Positions 35,756 through 44,377 of a stretch of 64,000 nt of DNA are shown one piece after another. A program made the position numbers and the translations under genes. Numbering within the stretch: position 1 is the first letter of the stretch; every line of letters starts with the position of its first letter. The notes under the pieces were generated by a model. That model was not told the DNA's origin. It saw nothing but the letters and a program-made list of their open reading frames with translations, and made no database searches. The DNA is from Desulforhopalus sp. Lineage in GTDB: Bacteria; Desulfobacterota; Desulfobulbia; Desulfobulbales; Desulfocapsaceae. The stretch is taken from contig JAOTRX010000002.1 in assembly GCA_030247675.1 (NCBI GenBank), positions 248,001-312,000 on the forward strand, given 5' to 3'.

Positions 35756-37426
35756 ATGAAAAAGATACTGTGCACTATTGCCTCAGGCGTCTTACTTTTG
35801 CAGCCTGCTGGAGTGGTCGGTTCAGATGCCGTTGTCTCCAATCAGTCGGATAGCATTGCAACAATGAATATCGCAGTTGGCGAGAACAACGTTGCAAACA
35901 CCGGTTCGATAAAGCTCAAATCGATCGAAGGAATAGTTGTCAATAAGACTACCGGGCCGACAACCAACGTGGCCGTAGGTGAAGGCAACAAAGCCAGCCT
36001 CGGGTCAATTAACATGACTCAAAGCCAGGGAACCGTGGTCAATACGTCCAAGGAGGGTATGAACCTCGCCGTCGGCAAGGGTAACGAGGCCAGCCTTGGT
36101 TCGGTCAAAATGAGCAACAGTACCGGAACCATTCTCAACATGAATGAGGGTGGTACCAATATTGCCGTGGGACAAGACAATAAGGCCAGCCAGGGAAGCG
36201 TCGCCGTCGATGGCATCAAGGAAGGTGTGATCAACATGAGCAAGGGCGGAGTCAATGCCGCTATCGGTGATCGCAATGAGGCCAATCTTGGAAGCGTGAA
36301 GAATTCCGACGCGGTGGTCAATAAGAGCGAAGCTGGAATTAATATGGCGATTGGAGAAGGCAATAAGGCCAATCTTGGCACTACTGAGAACTCTGCGGAG
36401 TCGGTAAACATCTCCACAGGCGGTACCAATCTTGCGGTTGGCAGCGGTAATAAGGCAAATCTCGGGAGTGTTGTGGGTTCCGGACAGGCGGTCAATATTT
36501 CAACAGGTGGCACTAACATCGCTGTCGGTAGCGGTAGTACGGCGAATCTTGGCTCGACTGTAAACTCGAAAGGTACGGTCAATGTCTCCAGCGGAGGCCT
36601 AAACGTTGCGGCAGACGGTTCTAAGGCAAATCTTGGCTCTACCATAAATTCCAAAGATACAGTCAATATTTCGTCCGGCGGCACCAATATCGCCACCGCC
36701 GGCGGTAAGGCAAATCTTGGTTCAGTCGTCAATTCAAGCAACTCCGTCAACATCTCAAGTGGAGGAACGAACGTTGCCGTAGGCTCGACTGCGAACCTTG
36801 GTTCAACGGTTAATTCATCGGATGCCGTCAACATATCGACGGGAGGCACCAATATAGCGACAGGTGGTGGAAAGGCCAATCTTGGTTCGGTAGTTAATTC
36901 GAGCGGTGTTACCAATATCTCCGGTGGAGGTAGCAATATCGCTGCGGGCGGTACCGCAAACCTTGGTTCAGTGGTCAATTCCAGTGGTGTTACCAATATC
37001 TCCGGTGGAGGAACCAACATTGCGATGGGGGGCACGGCAAATCTTGGTTCGGTGGTTAACTCCAGCGGTGTTACCAATATTTCAGGTGGAGGTACCAATA
37101 TTGCGGCTGGAGGTAAGGCAAACCTTGGATCGGTCGTTAACTCCTCAGGTGTAACAAATATTTCCGGCGGAGGCGTCAATGTTGCAGGGGGTGGTGCCGC
37201 TCATCTTGGCTCGGTAGTTAACTCCGCAGGGGTGACTAATATTTCTGGCGGAGGTGTCAATGTCGCGGGTGGTGGCAGGGCAATCCTTGGGTCGGTCGTC
37301 AATTCAGCAGGTGTCACGAATATTTCAGGTGGTGGGGTAAATATCTCCGGTGGCGGCGATGCCATTATGAATTCCGTAGTCTCCGGTGTGGAGTATGACC
37401 AATTCGGAAGACCGAAGAAACCGTGA
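35756..37426 (+). CDS. Exported solenoid-repeat protein
   Basis: A 556-aa protein with a signal peptide (MKKILCTIASGVLLLQPAGV, cleavage after VVGS or nearby) and then about 18 repeats of 25-30 residues to the end. The consensus unit is NLGSVVNSxGVTNISGGGTN followed by IAxGGxA. Every unit combines a conserved LGS turn, an NxS/NIS strand and a GGGTNIA strand, as expected for a parallel beta-helix or the neck-less part of a trimeric adhesin head. Repeats 1-6 are degenerate, while those in the last third are nearly identical at the DNA level, which implies recent expansion by 81-bp duplications. There is no autotransporter barrel, LPXTG or known anchor; the end is VEYDQFGRPKKP. Function might be surface, biofilm or ice/mineral binding; I cannot choose. 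Confidence 0.85.
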   Translation: MKKILCTIASGVLLLQPAGVVGSDAVVSNQSDSIATMNIAVGENNVANTGSIKLKSIEGIVVNKTTGPTTNVAVGEGNKASLGSINMTQSQGTVVNTSKEGMNLAVGKGNEASLGSVKMSNSTGTILNMNEGGTNIAVGQDNKASQGSVAVDGIKEGVINMSKGGVNAAIGDRNEANLGSVKNSDAVVNKSEAGINMAIGEGNKANLGTTENSAESVNISTGGTNLAVGSGNKANLGSVVGSGQAVNISTGGTNIAVGSGSTANLGSTVNSKGTVNVSSGGLNVAADGSKANLGSTINSKDTVNISSGGTNIATAGGKANLGSVVNSSNSVNISSGGTNVAVGSTANLGSTVNSSDAVNISTGGTNIATGGGKANLGSVVNSSGVTNISGGGSNIAAGGTANLGSVVNSSGVTNISGGGTNIAMGGTANLGSVVNSSGVTNISGGGTNIAAGGKANLGSVVNSSGVTNISGGGVNVAGGGAAHLGSVVNSAGVTNISGGGVNVAGGGRAILGSVVNSAGVTNISGGGVNISGGGDAIMNSVVSGVEYDQFGRPKKP

Positions 37427-37519
37427 TATTAAAGCTGAGTTGAGCAGCTTGGTTGATCAAATGAAACCTATGCCCTTGCGGTGTAAACAGCTTCCCTGTT
37501 GAACCGGCATTTGTCTACA

Positions 37520-38092
37520 CTATGAGGTTTGCAGCCGTATCTCCTGGGCAGCAAGCAGCTCGGCGATCTCGTGGAGGCCGGAGTTTTCAGCCATATCACG
37601 TGCTGTTTCGAAGTCGTCTATTCGTGTCCGCAAACGCGGGTCCGCACCGGCGGAAAGCAATAATTCAACCGCCGGTAGATTGCATTCGCTCACTGCTATG
37701 TGGAGAGGTGTGTAGTCGTTGATTCCACGTTGGTTGGGGTCACTCTTGAATTCAAGTAAGAGTCTCAGTATATCAAGAACATCACGTTTTTCCCGTGTGC
37801 CAGGTCGAGGTCGGCTGCATGAGAGGGCAGCGATGAGGGGTGGAAATCCGTTGTGATCTGTTGGGTTGGGGGCAGCGCCTATCGTAAGCAGCGTACGAAT
37901 GAATGGTAAAGGGCTGTGGTAGATAGCGTATTCGAGGCACGAACCGATCGTCAGCGGCATTGGTCCGTTCGGTATGCTGTCTGGATCACTGACTGCTTCC
38001 CGCAGCGCGGCAAGGTCGCCTGCTCGAAAAGCGGTGTCGATTTTCTGAAATTGTGCGTATTCGGCACATCGTTCAGCGTTTTTTTTCATCAT
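37520..38092 (-). CDS. Ankyrin-repeat protein (downstream copy)
   Basis: A 190-aa protein of tandem ankyrin repeats. Recognisable units are DHNGFPPLIAALSCSRP, GINDYTPLHIAVSECNLPAV and the end ARDMAENSGLHEIAELLAAQ. No signal peptide or membrane segment is seen, so it is likely a cytosolic protein-protein interaction module. Its ATG begins one base after the stop of the upstream ankyrin gene, and GGAGGG just before it serves as ribosome binding site. The two genes are therefore made together. The pair could have arisen by splitting of one longer ankyrin gene, but both ends look functional. Confidence 0.85.
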   Translation of the reverse strand: MMKKNAERCAEYAQFQKIDTAFRAGDLAALREAVSDPDSIPNGPMPLTIGSCLEYAIYHSPLPFIRTLLTIGAAPNPTDHNGFPPLIAALSCSRPRPGTREKRDVLDILRLLLEFKSDPNQRGINDYTPLHIAVSECNLPAVELLLSAGADPRLRTRIDDFETARDMAENSGLHEIAELLAAQEIRLQTS

Positions 38093-38093
38093 T

Positions 38094-38495
38094 TCACCGC
38101 TTCCCTCCGGCCGGTTTAGGCCTCAGTTCCTCTAATACATCGATCATGCCGCGCGCCACAGCGAGATCATAGGCGGTCTTGCCGGTGAATCCTGGCGCCC
38201 CCGTCCCGAGCAGGGAGAGGTCGGCCCCAGCTTTTGCTAGGACACGGGCAATATCCTCATAACCGGAGACCAGGGCCAGCATCAAGGCACTCAATCCAAA
38301 TTTACCGGTGATGTTTAAATTGGCTTTGTGACCGATGAGTGCTTCGACAACTTCCAGGTGACCGGCATGTGCGGCAAGCATGAGGGCGGTTTGTCCGTGG
38401 CTATTGCGGGAATTGACATCAATCCCCTTATGAAGAATTTCACGAACCATTCGGATATCGCCGCTACCTATCGCATCCTCCCAGGCGGTATTCAT
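38094..38495 (-). CDS. Ankyrin-repeat protein (upstream copy)
   Basis: A 133-aa protein with about three ankyrin repeats: NSRNSHGQTALMLAAHAGHL, ITGKFGLSALMLALVSGYED and the final KTAYDLAVARGMIDVLEEL. It has no export signal. It is directly followed by the second ankyrin gene, with one base between stop and start. Such small ankyrin proteins are often titrating or inhibitory partners of other proteins, including catalase or secreted effectors, but no such partner is present nearby. Confidence 0.85.
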   Translation of the reverse strand: MNTAWEDAIGSGDIRMVREILHKGIDVNSRNSHGQTALMLAAHAGHLEVVEALIGHKANLNITGKFGLSALMLALVSGYEDIARVLAKAGADLSLLGTGAPGFTGKTAYDLAVARGMIDVLEELRPKPAGGKR

Positions 38496-38642
38496 AAAAT
38501 CAATGGCTGCATGCCAATTCCTTTCGTAAAATTTTTGAATATGTTTAAATACTAGGGGAAACGCTCTGTTTTTCCAATAAAAAATCTTGAGATACCGTTT
38601 GCTTTTTTATTGCTGCCTTCATCAATTTAACAAAGAGAGACA

Positions 38643-39212
38643 ATGATGAAAAAAATCACAATTGACAAGGACTCCGCGTTTTTATTCCCGATGCCGATGG
38701 TCGTAGTCGGCTCTGTTGTTGAAGGAAAAGCGAATTTCATGGCTGCCGCATGGGTGACGCGTGTCAATTTCAAGCCACCGTTGTTTGCCATCGCCCTGGG
38801 TCCACATCATACCAATAAAGGTATTGAGGAAAACAAAGAATTTAGTATCAACATTCCCAACGTCTCTCTAATCGAAAAGGTGGATTATTGTGGCTTGGTT
38901 TCCGGGAGTAAAACCGATAAGTCCGGACTTTTTGAGGTTTTCTACGGGAGTCTGGACAAGGCCCCGCTTATCAAAGAATGTCCGGTGTGCATTGCCTGCT
39001 CTGTGTATGATACTGTTGAACTGCCGTTTGATACCTTGTTTATCGGAGAAGCCAAAGAGGTTTTCACCGAAGAGCAATATATGACGGATAGCAAGCTGGA
39101 CATAAAGAAGATCAATCCGTTTGCCTTAACTATGCCGGACAATACCTACTGGTCCGTTGGAGAAAACCTTGGCAAAGCTTGGAATGTAGGTAAAGCTTTG
39201 AAAGCCAAGTGA
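38643..39212 (+). CDS. Flavin reductase family protein (FMN-binding)
   Basis: A 189-aa FMN-binding split-barrel protein of the flavin-reductase/flavoredoxin type. The start of the fold is ITIDKDSAFLFPMPMVVVGS, followed by NFMAAAWVTRVNFKPPLFAI and ALGPHHTNKGIEENKEFSIN, which are the FMN phosphate and isoalloxazine-binding regions. Flavoredoxins of sulfate reducers transfer electrons or reduce flavins; the electron partner is unknown. The ATG is double (ATGATG) with AGAGAG upstream. A small membrane protein follows 88 bp later. Confidence 0.9.
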   Translation: MMKKITIDKDSAFLFPMPMVVVGSVVEGKANFMAAAWVTRVNFKPPLFAIALGPHHTNKGIEENKEFSINIPNVSLIEKVDYCGLVSGSKTDKSGLFEVFYGSLDKAPLIKECPVCIACSVYDTVELPFDTLFIGEAKEVFTEEQYMTDSKLDIKKINPFALTMPDNTYWSVGENLGKAWNVGKALKAK

Positions 39213-39300
39213 TACTTTCGGCTATGCAAAAAGAGGCGGCAGGATCGACTTGCCATGAGGCGGAAAAGCCGCAGAGAACAGCGAGAATACGGGGTGAAAT

Positions 39301-39501
39301 ATGGTAGGACTATTAAAAAAGATAGCTCTTTATCTCATTGTAATATTAGGGGTTATGTACGGTTATCAGCTGTTGACGGGAAAAAGCATTGCCACTCTGC
39401 CAAGAGAAATTGTTGATAAGCTTCAACAAAAAGACACTAAAGAAGAATCGACCAATCCGCATTATTATAACGATCCGGCAAAGAGAATACCTAAGAATTA
39501 A
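39301..39501 (+). CDS. Small single-pass membrane protein
   Basis: A 66-aa protein with one hydrophobic helix (residues about 7-25, IALYLIVILGVMYGYQLL) and a charged, hydrophilic tail that ends in NDPAKRIPKN. No family is recognised. A GGGGTG stretch precedes the ATG. Because the N-terminus carries KK and the hydrophobic run is not followed by a cleavage site, it is likely an N-in membrane anchor. Confidence 0.6.
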   Translation: MVGLLKKIALYLIVILGVMYGYQLLTGKSIATLPREIVDKLQQKDTKEESTNPHYYNDPAKRIPKN

Positions 39502-39670
39502 TAGATGCTGACTCAACGTCGGTGCAGGTCCTTTCCAGGTATTTCCTTGCTGAGTGTGCAGTTTATCTACTCACACGAAATGTATACCCTTGCGGTATTG
39601 CAGGCAGCCAATTACATAATTATTCAAGACCTTGCGGCGAGATAGAGATCGGCATGGAGAGAGAAGCGAT

Positions 39671-41011
39671 ATGAAACGGATCATTCTAATTAATCCGGCC
39701 TACCGGACCAAACTCCTGGAAAATGTCCGAGTGCTGGCTCTGCCGCCATTAAATCTCCTTATGCTCGCTGCCTATACACCGCCTAACTTTTCCGTGAAAA
39801 TCCTCGATGAGGCCTTTACTGACATCGATTATGAGTGTGACGCCGATTTGGTTGGCATTACTTGCATGACTCCCTTGGCGCCCCGAGCTTATGAAATAGC
39901 CGGAGAGTTTCGGAGGCGCGGTGTAGCGGTGGTGCTGGGCGGAATCCATGTATCGATGTTGCCGGAGGAGGCAGAGCATTACGCCGATGCAGTGGTTATT
40001 GGAGAAGGTGAAGAGGCCTGGCCGGAGTTGCTGAATGATTTTCTCTGCGGCGAGCTGAAAAAAAGATATACAGCGGTTACCCGGCCCGATCTCTCCGGTC
40101 TTCTCCCCGCCAGGCGAGATCTGCTTGACAATAAATACTTTGTTCAGACAGTACAGACCTCAAGAGGGTGTCCACATAACTGCAGGTTTTGTTCGGTGAC
40201 CAAATTCAATGGCGGCAACTTCCGCATGCGGAATGTCGACAATGTCATCCAGGAGATCGAGGCCATCCCGGACAAGAGACTGTTTATTATCGATGATAAT
40301 ATTATCGGTGCAGGCGATCGTTGCACCGAGCGGGCCTTTGAGCTCTTTGAAAGATTGCGTCATTGCCACAAGGAATGGGGTGGCCAGACCTGCCTGAATA
40401 TTGTCGAACATGAGGGTTTACTTGCGGCGGCGGCTAAAAGCGGCGCAAAGGCCTTTCTCATCGGCTTTGAGTCACTGCGGGAATCATCGTTAGCTGCCTA
40501 CAATAAAAAGATGAATCTCCGGCCAACAACTCGTAACTTCAAGGAATCTATAAAGAAAATTCAGGATCATGGCATTGCCATTATTGGTGGCTTTATCTTT
40601 GGTGACGACGAGGATTCCCTCGACACCTTTCGAGCGACGCTTGATTTCATCTTTGATTCTGGCATCGATGCGGTACAGCTGAGCATCCAAACACCGCTGC
40701 CCGGAACCCAGCTCTACCGGGAACTGGCGGAGAGCAATCGGTTACTCTTGACTGATTATCCGGGAGACTGGGAGGCGTACAATATTTTTGAACCGGTCTT
40801 CCAACCCAAAAATATCAGCCCTGATGCACTCTATACGGGCCTGATCGACGCCTATCAGGAGGTTGCAAGTTTTCGCCGGTCTCTGCCGCGCGGGCTTAAG
40901 ACATTTTGGCGGACCCGCTCCCTGTTTAGTACGGGGATCTCGTTTTTCTGGAACTATGACAGCTATAAATCAATAAAGACAATAACGAAACCGCGTTTAC
41001 CCAAAGATTAG
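39671..41011 (+). CDS. B12-binding domain radical SAM protein
   Basis: A 446-aa enzyme with an N-terminal cobalamin-binding domain (KRIILINPAYRTKLLENVRV, LVGITCMTPLAPRAYE, VVLGGIHVSMLPEEAE) and a radical SAM domain whose cluster cysteines are in SRGCPHNCRFCS. Later RFFIIDDN-like and FGDDEDSLDTFRATLDFIFD segments fit the HpnP/BchE/tetrapyrrole-like group. Members do methyl transfers, cyclisation or ring closure; HpnR/HpnJ hopanoid enzymes are among them. Start: ATG at 39671 after GGAGAGAGAAG; an in-frame upstream start adds 13 residues without homology. No cognate pathway genes adjoin it, so the substrate is open. Confidence 0.88.
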   Translation: MKRIILINPAYRTKLLENVRVLALPPLNLLMLAAYTPPNFSVKILDEAFTDIDYECDADLVGITCMTPLAPRAYEIAGEFRRRGVAVVLGGIHVSMLPEEAEHYADAVVIGEGEEAWPELLNDFLCGELKKRYTAVTRPDLSGLLPARRDLLDNKYFVQTVQTSRGCPHNCRFCSVTKFNGGNFRMRNVDNVIQEIEAIPDKRLFIIDDNIIGAGDRCTERAFELFERLRHCHKEWGGQTCLNIVEHEGLLAAAAKSGAKAFLIGFESLRESSLAAYNKKMNLRPTTRNFKESIKKIQDHGIAIIGGFIFGDDEDSLDTFRATLDFIFDSGIDAVQLSIQTPLPGTQLYRELAESNRLLLTDYPGDWEAYNIFEPVFQPKNISPDALYTGLIDAYQEVASFRRSLPRGLKTFWRTRSLFSTGISFFWNYDSYKSIKTITKPRLPKD

Positions 41012-41063
41012 GCTTCTTGCAGCCTGAAGCACTATTGTGCTCACGAAGAAATTCTTGAAGATC

Positions 41064-41447
41064 TTATTCGCTAATGGCAGGCTGGTTGGATCGATTCGTT
41101 ATGATTTCCGCTACCTCTCGGATAAAGGCATATCGACAGTGTGCCTGACATCGTTTCAGTTGCCTCTTGTCCAGACAAAAACGCGGACATTCTTTGGAAA
41201 GCTGTTTTTCCTCCGAGAATCTTGGGCCGTTGTATAGAGAAAGAAAGGCTTCAGCCTTAATCACCATGGTTGAACCGCATTCATCGGTTTGATGGGTAAA
41301 ATAGAATAATCCTTGATCCATGATGCCAAAATTGGCCTGATACCCGTTAAAATTGATGGTCGGGTCGTCGAGAAAGGTGTCCCGTGAGGCCCAGCGTTTT
41401 TCACACATTGGGCAGGTCTTAAAATGTTCTGTGTCGAGGTGGTTCAT
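41064..41447 (-). CDS. Conserved Cys-rich protein of unknown function
   Basis: A 127-aa cytoplasmic protein. The N-terminal HFKTCPMCEKRWASRDTFLD is a zinc-ribbon-like half (CxxC). Further cysteines occur in DECGSTMVI, ECPRFCLDK and RCQAHCRY. It looks like a metal-binding protein related to short uncharacterised proteins with the DDPxIxFxGYQxNF pattern. ATG at 41447 is preferred to a longer in-frame TTG at 41459, because the conserved part starts immediately after it. It converges on the radical SAM gene. Confidence 0.6.
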   Translation of the reverse strand: MNHLDTEHFKTCPMCEKRWASRDTFLDDPTINFNGYQANFGIMDQGLFYFTHQTDECGSTMVIKAEAFLSLYNGPRFSEEKQLSKECPRFCLDKRQLKRCQAHCRYAFIREVAEIITNRSNQPAISE

Positions 41448-41941
41448 TGGTCTTCGCAAAAGTATCGGGGTACATTTTGATCAAATAGTCTTTAATGGTT
41501 TTAAGGACTACGCAAGCTTGTGGAAAAGAAGAAGGGGTAACACTAACAAATCGATTCAGGTGTGTCATGGGAGATGATTGCCACACCTTTGCAGAAAACT
41601 TTGCCCTGTTTGCAAAAAAAGGCTGCGCATGGTGCCACCTTGTGGGGCTTTGATGCCCCAAGGAAACTCCTTCTTAATAAACAAGAAATGAATTATTACG
41701 GCATTAAAACTTTTGCGCAATGGATGCAAAAAGAACTCGCCAAGGTGAGAGTTACCCGGAAATTAAGGGAATTATTTGCCTTGATAATTATCTTAATTAT
41801 TAGTTAAATGAAACTGATATTATTCTAGAGGAGTTATTTTGACATTTTTCCTGACCAGTTGAAAGGTGCTATTGACGAAGCGCTTGATTTCCAGTCTCCC
41901 TGAAGAAAGTAATTCATTATTATCATCTTACAGGAGGTTCA
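41448..41941. other. Intergenic region before the hdr/met cluster
   Basis: 494 bp, more AT-rich than its surroundings. It contains only short open stretches with no homology I recognise, including one CxxCH tetrapeptide that ends in a stop after 28 codons. The promoter of the metF-like/hdr operon should be here; a TTGACA at about 41839 has no matching -10 box. The AGGAGG ribosome binding site for the ATG at 41942 lies at the very end. Confidence 0.4.
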
Positions 41942-42823
41942 ATGGACGCTGCACAAGGAAGTATCCCTCCCAAAACCCCAAAACCTACCCTTATCTCTGA
42001 AGTAGATCCTCCCAAGGGCACAAACCTGGAAGCCTTTCTCGGTACTGCCTTGCAAGTTCGGGGACGAGTTGATGCCGTGCGGGTAACTGATTGTGAACAT
42101 GCGATCATGCGTATGTCACCCGTAGCCCCATGCCTGGCCTTGAAGGAAAAAGGATTTGACCCGGAAATGATCATCACCGGGCGGGATCGCAACCGGATTT
42201 CCTTTCAGGCTGATCTGCTTTCCGCCGCTGCCCTTGGAATAAAAAAGATCGTTCTCAAGGAGGGCCATGATCCGGCCGAAGGCGACCAGCCGGTGGCCAG
42301 GACGAGCGGCGATCTCAACCTTGACTCGATGCTGCAATGTGTTGCGGCACTGAACAACGGAAAAGACCTCGCCGGTGAACCCCTCGACGGGGCGACCGAT
42401 TTTCAGGTCGGGGTGGGGATCGATCTCTCCGACGATGTCAAGTATAACCGGGAACGGGCTGATTTTTTCAAGAAAATGCAGGATTATGGTGTGAAATCAG
42501 TCACCCTGGGGCCAACCTATGATGTGAATATCATAGAACAGTTTCTGCCAGTGGCTGAAGAGACCGGCATACGGATATTCACTTCGGTAATGTTTCTGAA
42601 ATCGGTCACCATGGTTCGCTACCTCAACAATCTGCCGGGTGTGCCATCGATCCCTCACGAGTTTTTGAAAAAGATGATTCAGGCACCGGTGAAAAAGGAT
42701 GCGGGAATGCAGGCAGCTGCAGATCTCCTTAGGGAATTGGCCCCGTTGGGAGATGGAATTGTCTTACTTGCCATAGGCTGGAAGGATAGGCTACCGGAAT
42801 TTTTGGATCTCATTGGTCGTTAG
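41942..42823 (+). CDS. MetF-like protein, divergent paralogue
   Basis: A 293-aa TIM-barrel protein of the methylenetetrahydrofolate reductase family. It aligns throughout with the metF at 50578: ISEVDPPKGTNLEAFLG against the AECGPP start, VDAVRVTDCEHAIMRMSPVA, GRDRNRISFQADLLSAAALG and the C-terminal AIGWKDRLPEFLDLI. The catalytic Glu of the EXXPP segment is retained, but the Asp of the LxGD motif of MetF is replaced by His in LKEGHDP. It opens a run of overlapping genes that leads to hdrCBA-mvhD-metV-metF. It may be a non-catalytic or altered-substrate subunit of the methylene-THF reductase complex, or a folate sensor. No motif proves flavin binding. Confidence 0.75.
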   Translation: MDAAQGSIPPKTPKPTLISEVDPPKGTNLEAFLGTALQVRGRVDAVRVTDCEHAIMRMSPVAPCLALKEKGFDPEMIITGRDRNRISFQADLLSAAALGIKKIVLKEGHDPAEGDQPVARTSGDLNLDSMLQCVAALNNGKDLAGEPLDGATDFQVGVGIDLSDDVKYNRERADFFKKMQDYGVKSVTLGPTYDVNIIEQFLPVAEETGIRIFTSVMFLKSVTMVRYLNNLPGVPSIPHEFLKKMIQAPVKKDAGMQAAADLLRELAPLGDGIVLLAIGWKDRLPEFLDLIGR

Positions 42824-42832
42824 CGAGTCTTT

Positions 42833-44377
42833 ATGACCGATGCCGTTCAGTCAACAGCAAACAAGGATCTCGGATCGTTGGCGCAGAGTCTTGGCCCATA
42901 TCATTATCTGCACACGATCCTCTTAGAAACGCCGAATGGGGTGGTAGTCGCCGGTCTTGACCACAGGGTGATTCATGCCAATCCAGCAGCCAGCCGCTTC
43001 AGTGGGGTCCCCTACGGTGATCTTGTCGGGAGTACAGTCCGGGATATCCTCGGTGAGAAGAACCTCGCCCTTTTTAAACTGATAGAGGAACAGTTCCGAT
43101 TGGAAAACCCTGTGTATGGTTGGAAGATCAAGCAGGAAGTCGATTTTACGCGAGGCAGTCAACACTGTATTCTCTATGGGGTGGCCGTTTATCCTCCCGC
43201 TTCCCCTGACTATTATCTGTTGTACCTCATCGATATCACCCAGCAAAAGATTCTCGAGGGTGAGCTCAGGCGGCGCAATGCCTTTTTTCATAATTTGATT
43301 GACAGTTCGGTGGACGGAATCATCGCCTCAGACATGAAGGGGAAGATTGTCATCTTCAATTCCGGCGCCCAGGCGCTTCTTGGCTATGATGAGGAGGGTG
43401 GCAAAAACCTGCATGTGACCAAGCTCTACGATGAGGGGGTGGCCTATGAGCTCATTAAACAGATGCGTAGCGATGATTTCGGAGGGAAAGGGAGGTTACT
43501 GCATCAGAGAATGGTCGTTAAGCACAAGAACGGTCAAGATATTCCGGTGAGCTTTTCCGGTGGCATCATCTATGATCGTGCCCAGGAGATCGCCACCTTT
43601 GGCATTTTCACTGATCTGCGTGCCTTGCAGGAGATTGAGGAAAACCTTGAACAAACCCACAAAATGCTGATGCATTCTGAGAAGATGGCCGGCCTTGGCC
43701 GTCTTGCCGCAGGGGTAGCTCATGAGATCAATAACCCGATGTCGGGAATCATGCTGTACGCGAATCTGGTGCAGGAAGAATTGGGGGAAGACCATCCCCT
43801 GAGCGCCGATCTGCAGACCATCATCCACGAGGCAGAGAGGTGCAAGGTGATCGTTGCCGACCTTTTGGAGTTCTCGCATCAGAACACCTACGATATGGAA
43901 CCCGTCGATCTCAATGAGGTGATCCAGAAGACCTTGACTATCCTCCAGCATCAACCGCTTTTTCAGAACATTTCCATAATTCGTCAGTTGGATCATGAAT
44001 TGCCTGCCATACATGGTAATGCCACCAGGCTGAACCAGGTGGTCATGAATATCGTCGTTAATGCCGCGCAGGCGATGAAGGGCAATGGGCAGCTTCGGAT
44101 TATCAGCAGAACCAGGGCCAATAAAGACATCAGCGAAATATTGATTGAGGATACCGGGCCGGGGATACCAAATAATTTGCTGGAGAAGATCTTTGAACCC
44201 TTCTTTACTACAAAAGAAACCGGTGAAGGGACCGGCCTGGGATTGTCGCTTTCCTACGCGATAGTCAAGGAACACAAGGGTTCAATCAGGGTGACTTCGA
44301 CCTCGGAAAAGGGAACTACCTTTACCTTGAAGTTTCCCGTTATAACGGATTACTTGATTGGAGAAAACCATGGATAA
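42833..44377 (+). CDS. PAS-domain sensor histidine kinase inside the hdr operon
   Basis: A 514-aa soluble kinase with two PAS domains (residues about 30-150 and 155-280) followed by a NtrB-type HisKA domain (GRLAAGVAHEINNPMSGIM, His near 297) and HATPase domain (VMNIVVNAAQAMKG, FEPFFTTKETGEGTGLGLSL). It begins 9 bp after the MetF-like gene and its end overlaps hdrC by eight bases. A kinase co-translated with a heterodisulfide reductase operon is unusual, and the PAS domains suggest redox or ligand sensing of the pathway. The partner may be the receiver gene at 51624 or the hybrid at 52113. The signal is unknown. Confidence 0.9.
   Translation: MTDAVQSTANKDLGSLAQSLGPYHYLHTILLETPNGVVVAGLDHRVIHANPAASRFSGVPYGDLVGSTVRDILGEKNLALFKLIEEQFRLENPVYGWKIKQEVDFTRGSQHCILYGVAVYPPASPDYYLLYLIDITQQKILEGELRRRNAFFHNLIDSSVDGIIASDMKGKIVIFNSGAQALLGYDEEGGKNLHVTKLYDEGVAYELIKQMRSDDFGGKGRLLHQRMVVKHKNGQDIPVSFSGGIIYDRAQEIATFGIFTDLRALQEIEENLEQTHKMLMHSEKMAGLGRLAAGVAHEINNPMSGIMLYANLVQEELGEDHPLSADLQTIIHEAERCKVIVADLLEFSHQNTYDMEPVDLNEVIQKTLTILQHQPLFQNISIIRQLDHELPAIHGNATRLNQVVMNIVVNAAQAMKGNGQLRIISRTRANKDISEILIEDTGPGIPNNLLEKIFEPFFTTKETGEGTGLGLSLSYAIVKEHKGSIRVTSTSEKGTTFTLKFPVITDYLIGENHG

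Noticed and set aside
36019..37179. Long open frame antisense to the repeat protein (386 codons)
   Set aside because: It mirrors the biased repeats of the sense gene, with Pro/Thr-rich monotony, no ribosome binding site and no independent homology. It is a shadow.
41567..41660. Short frame with a CAWCH heme-like motif
   Set aside because: It ends at TGA after 28 codons, has no signal peptide, and the sequence after the stop shows no homologous continuation. Chance motif; no support for a Sec codon.
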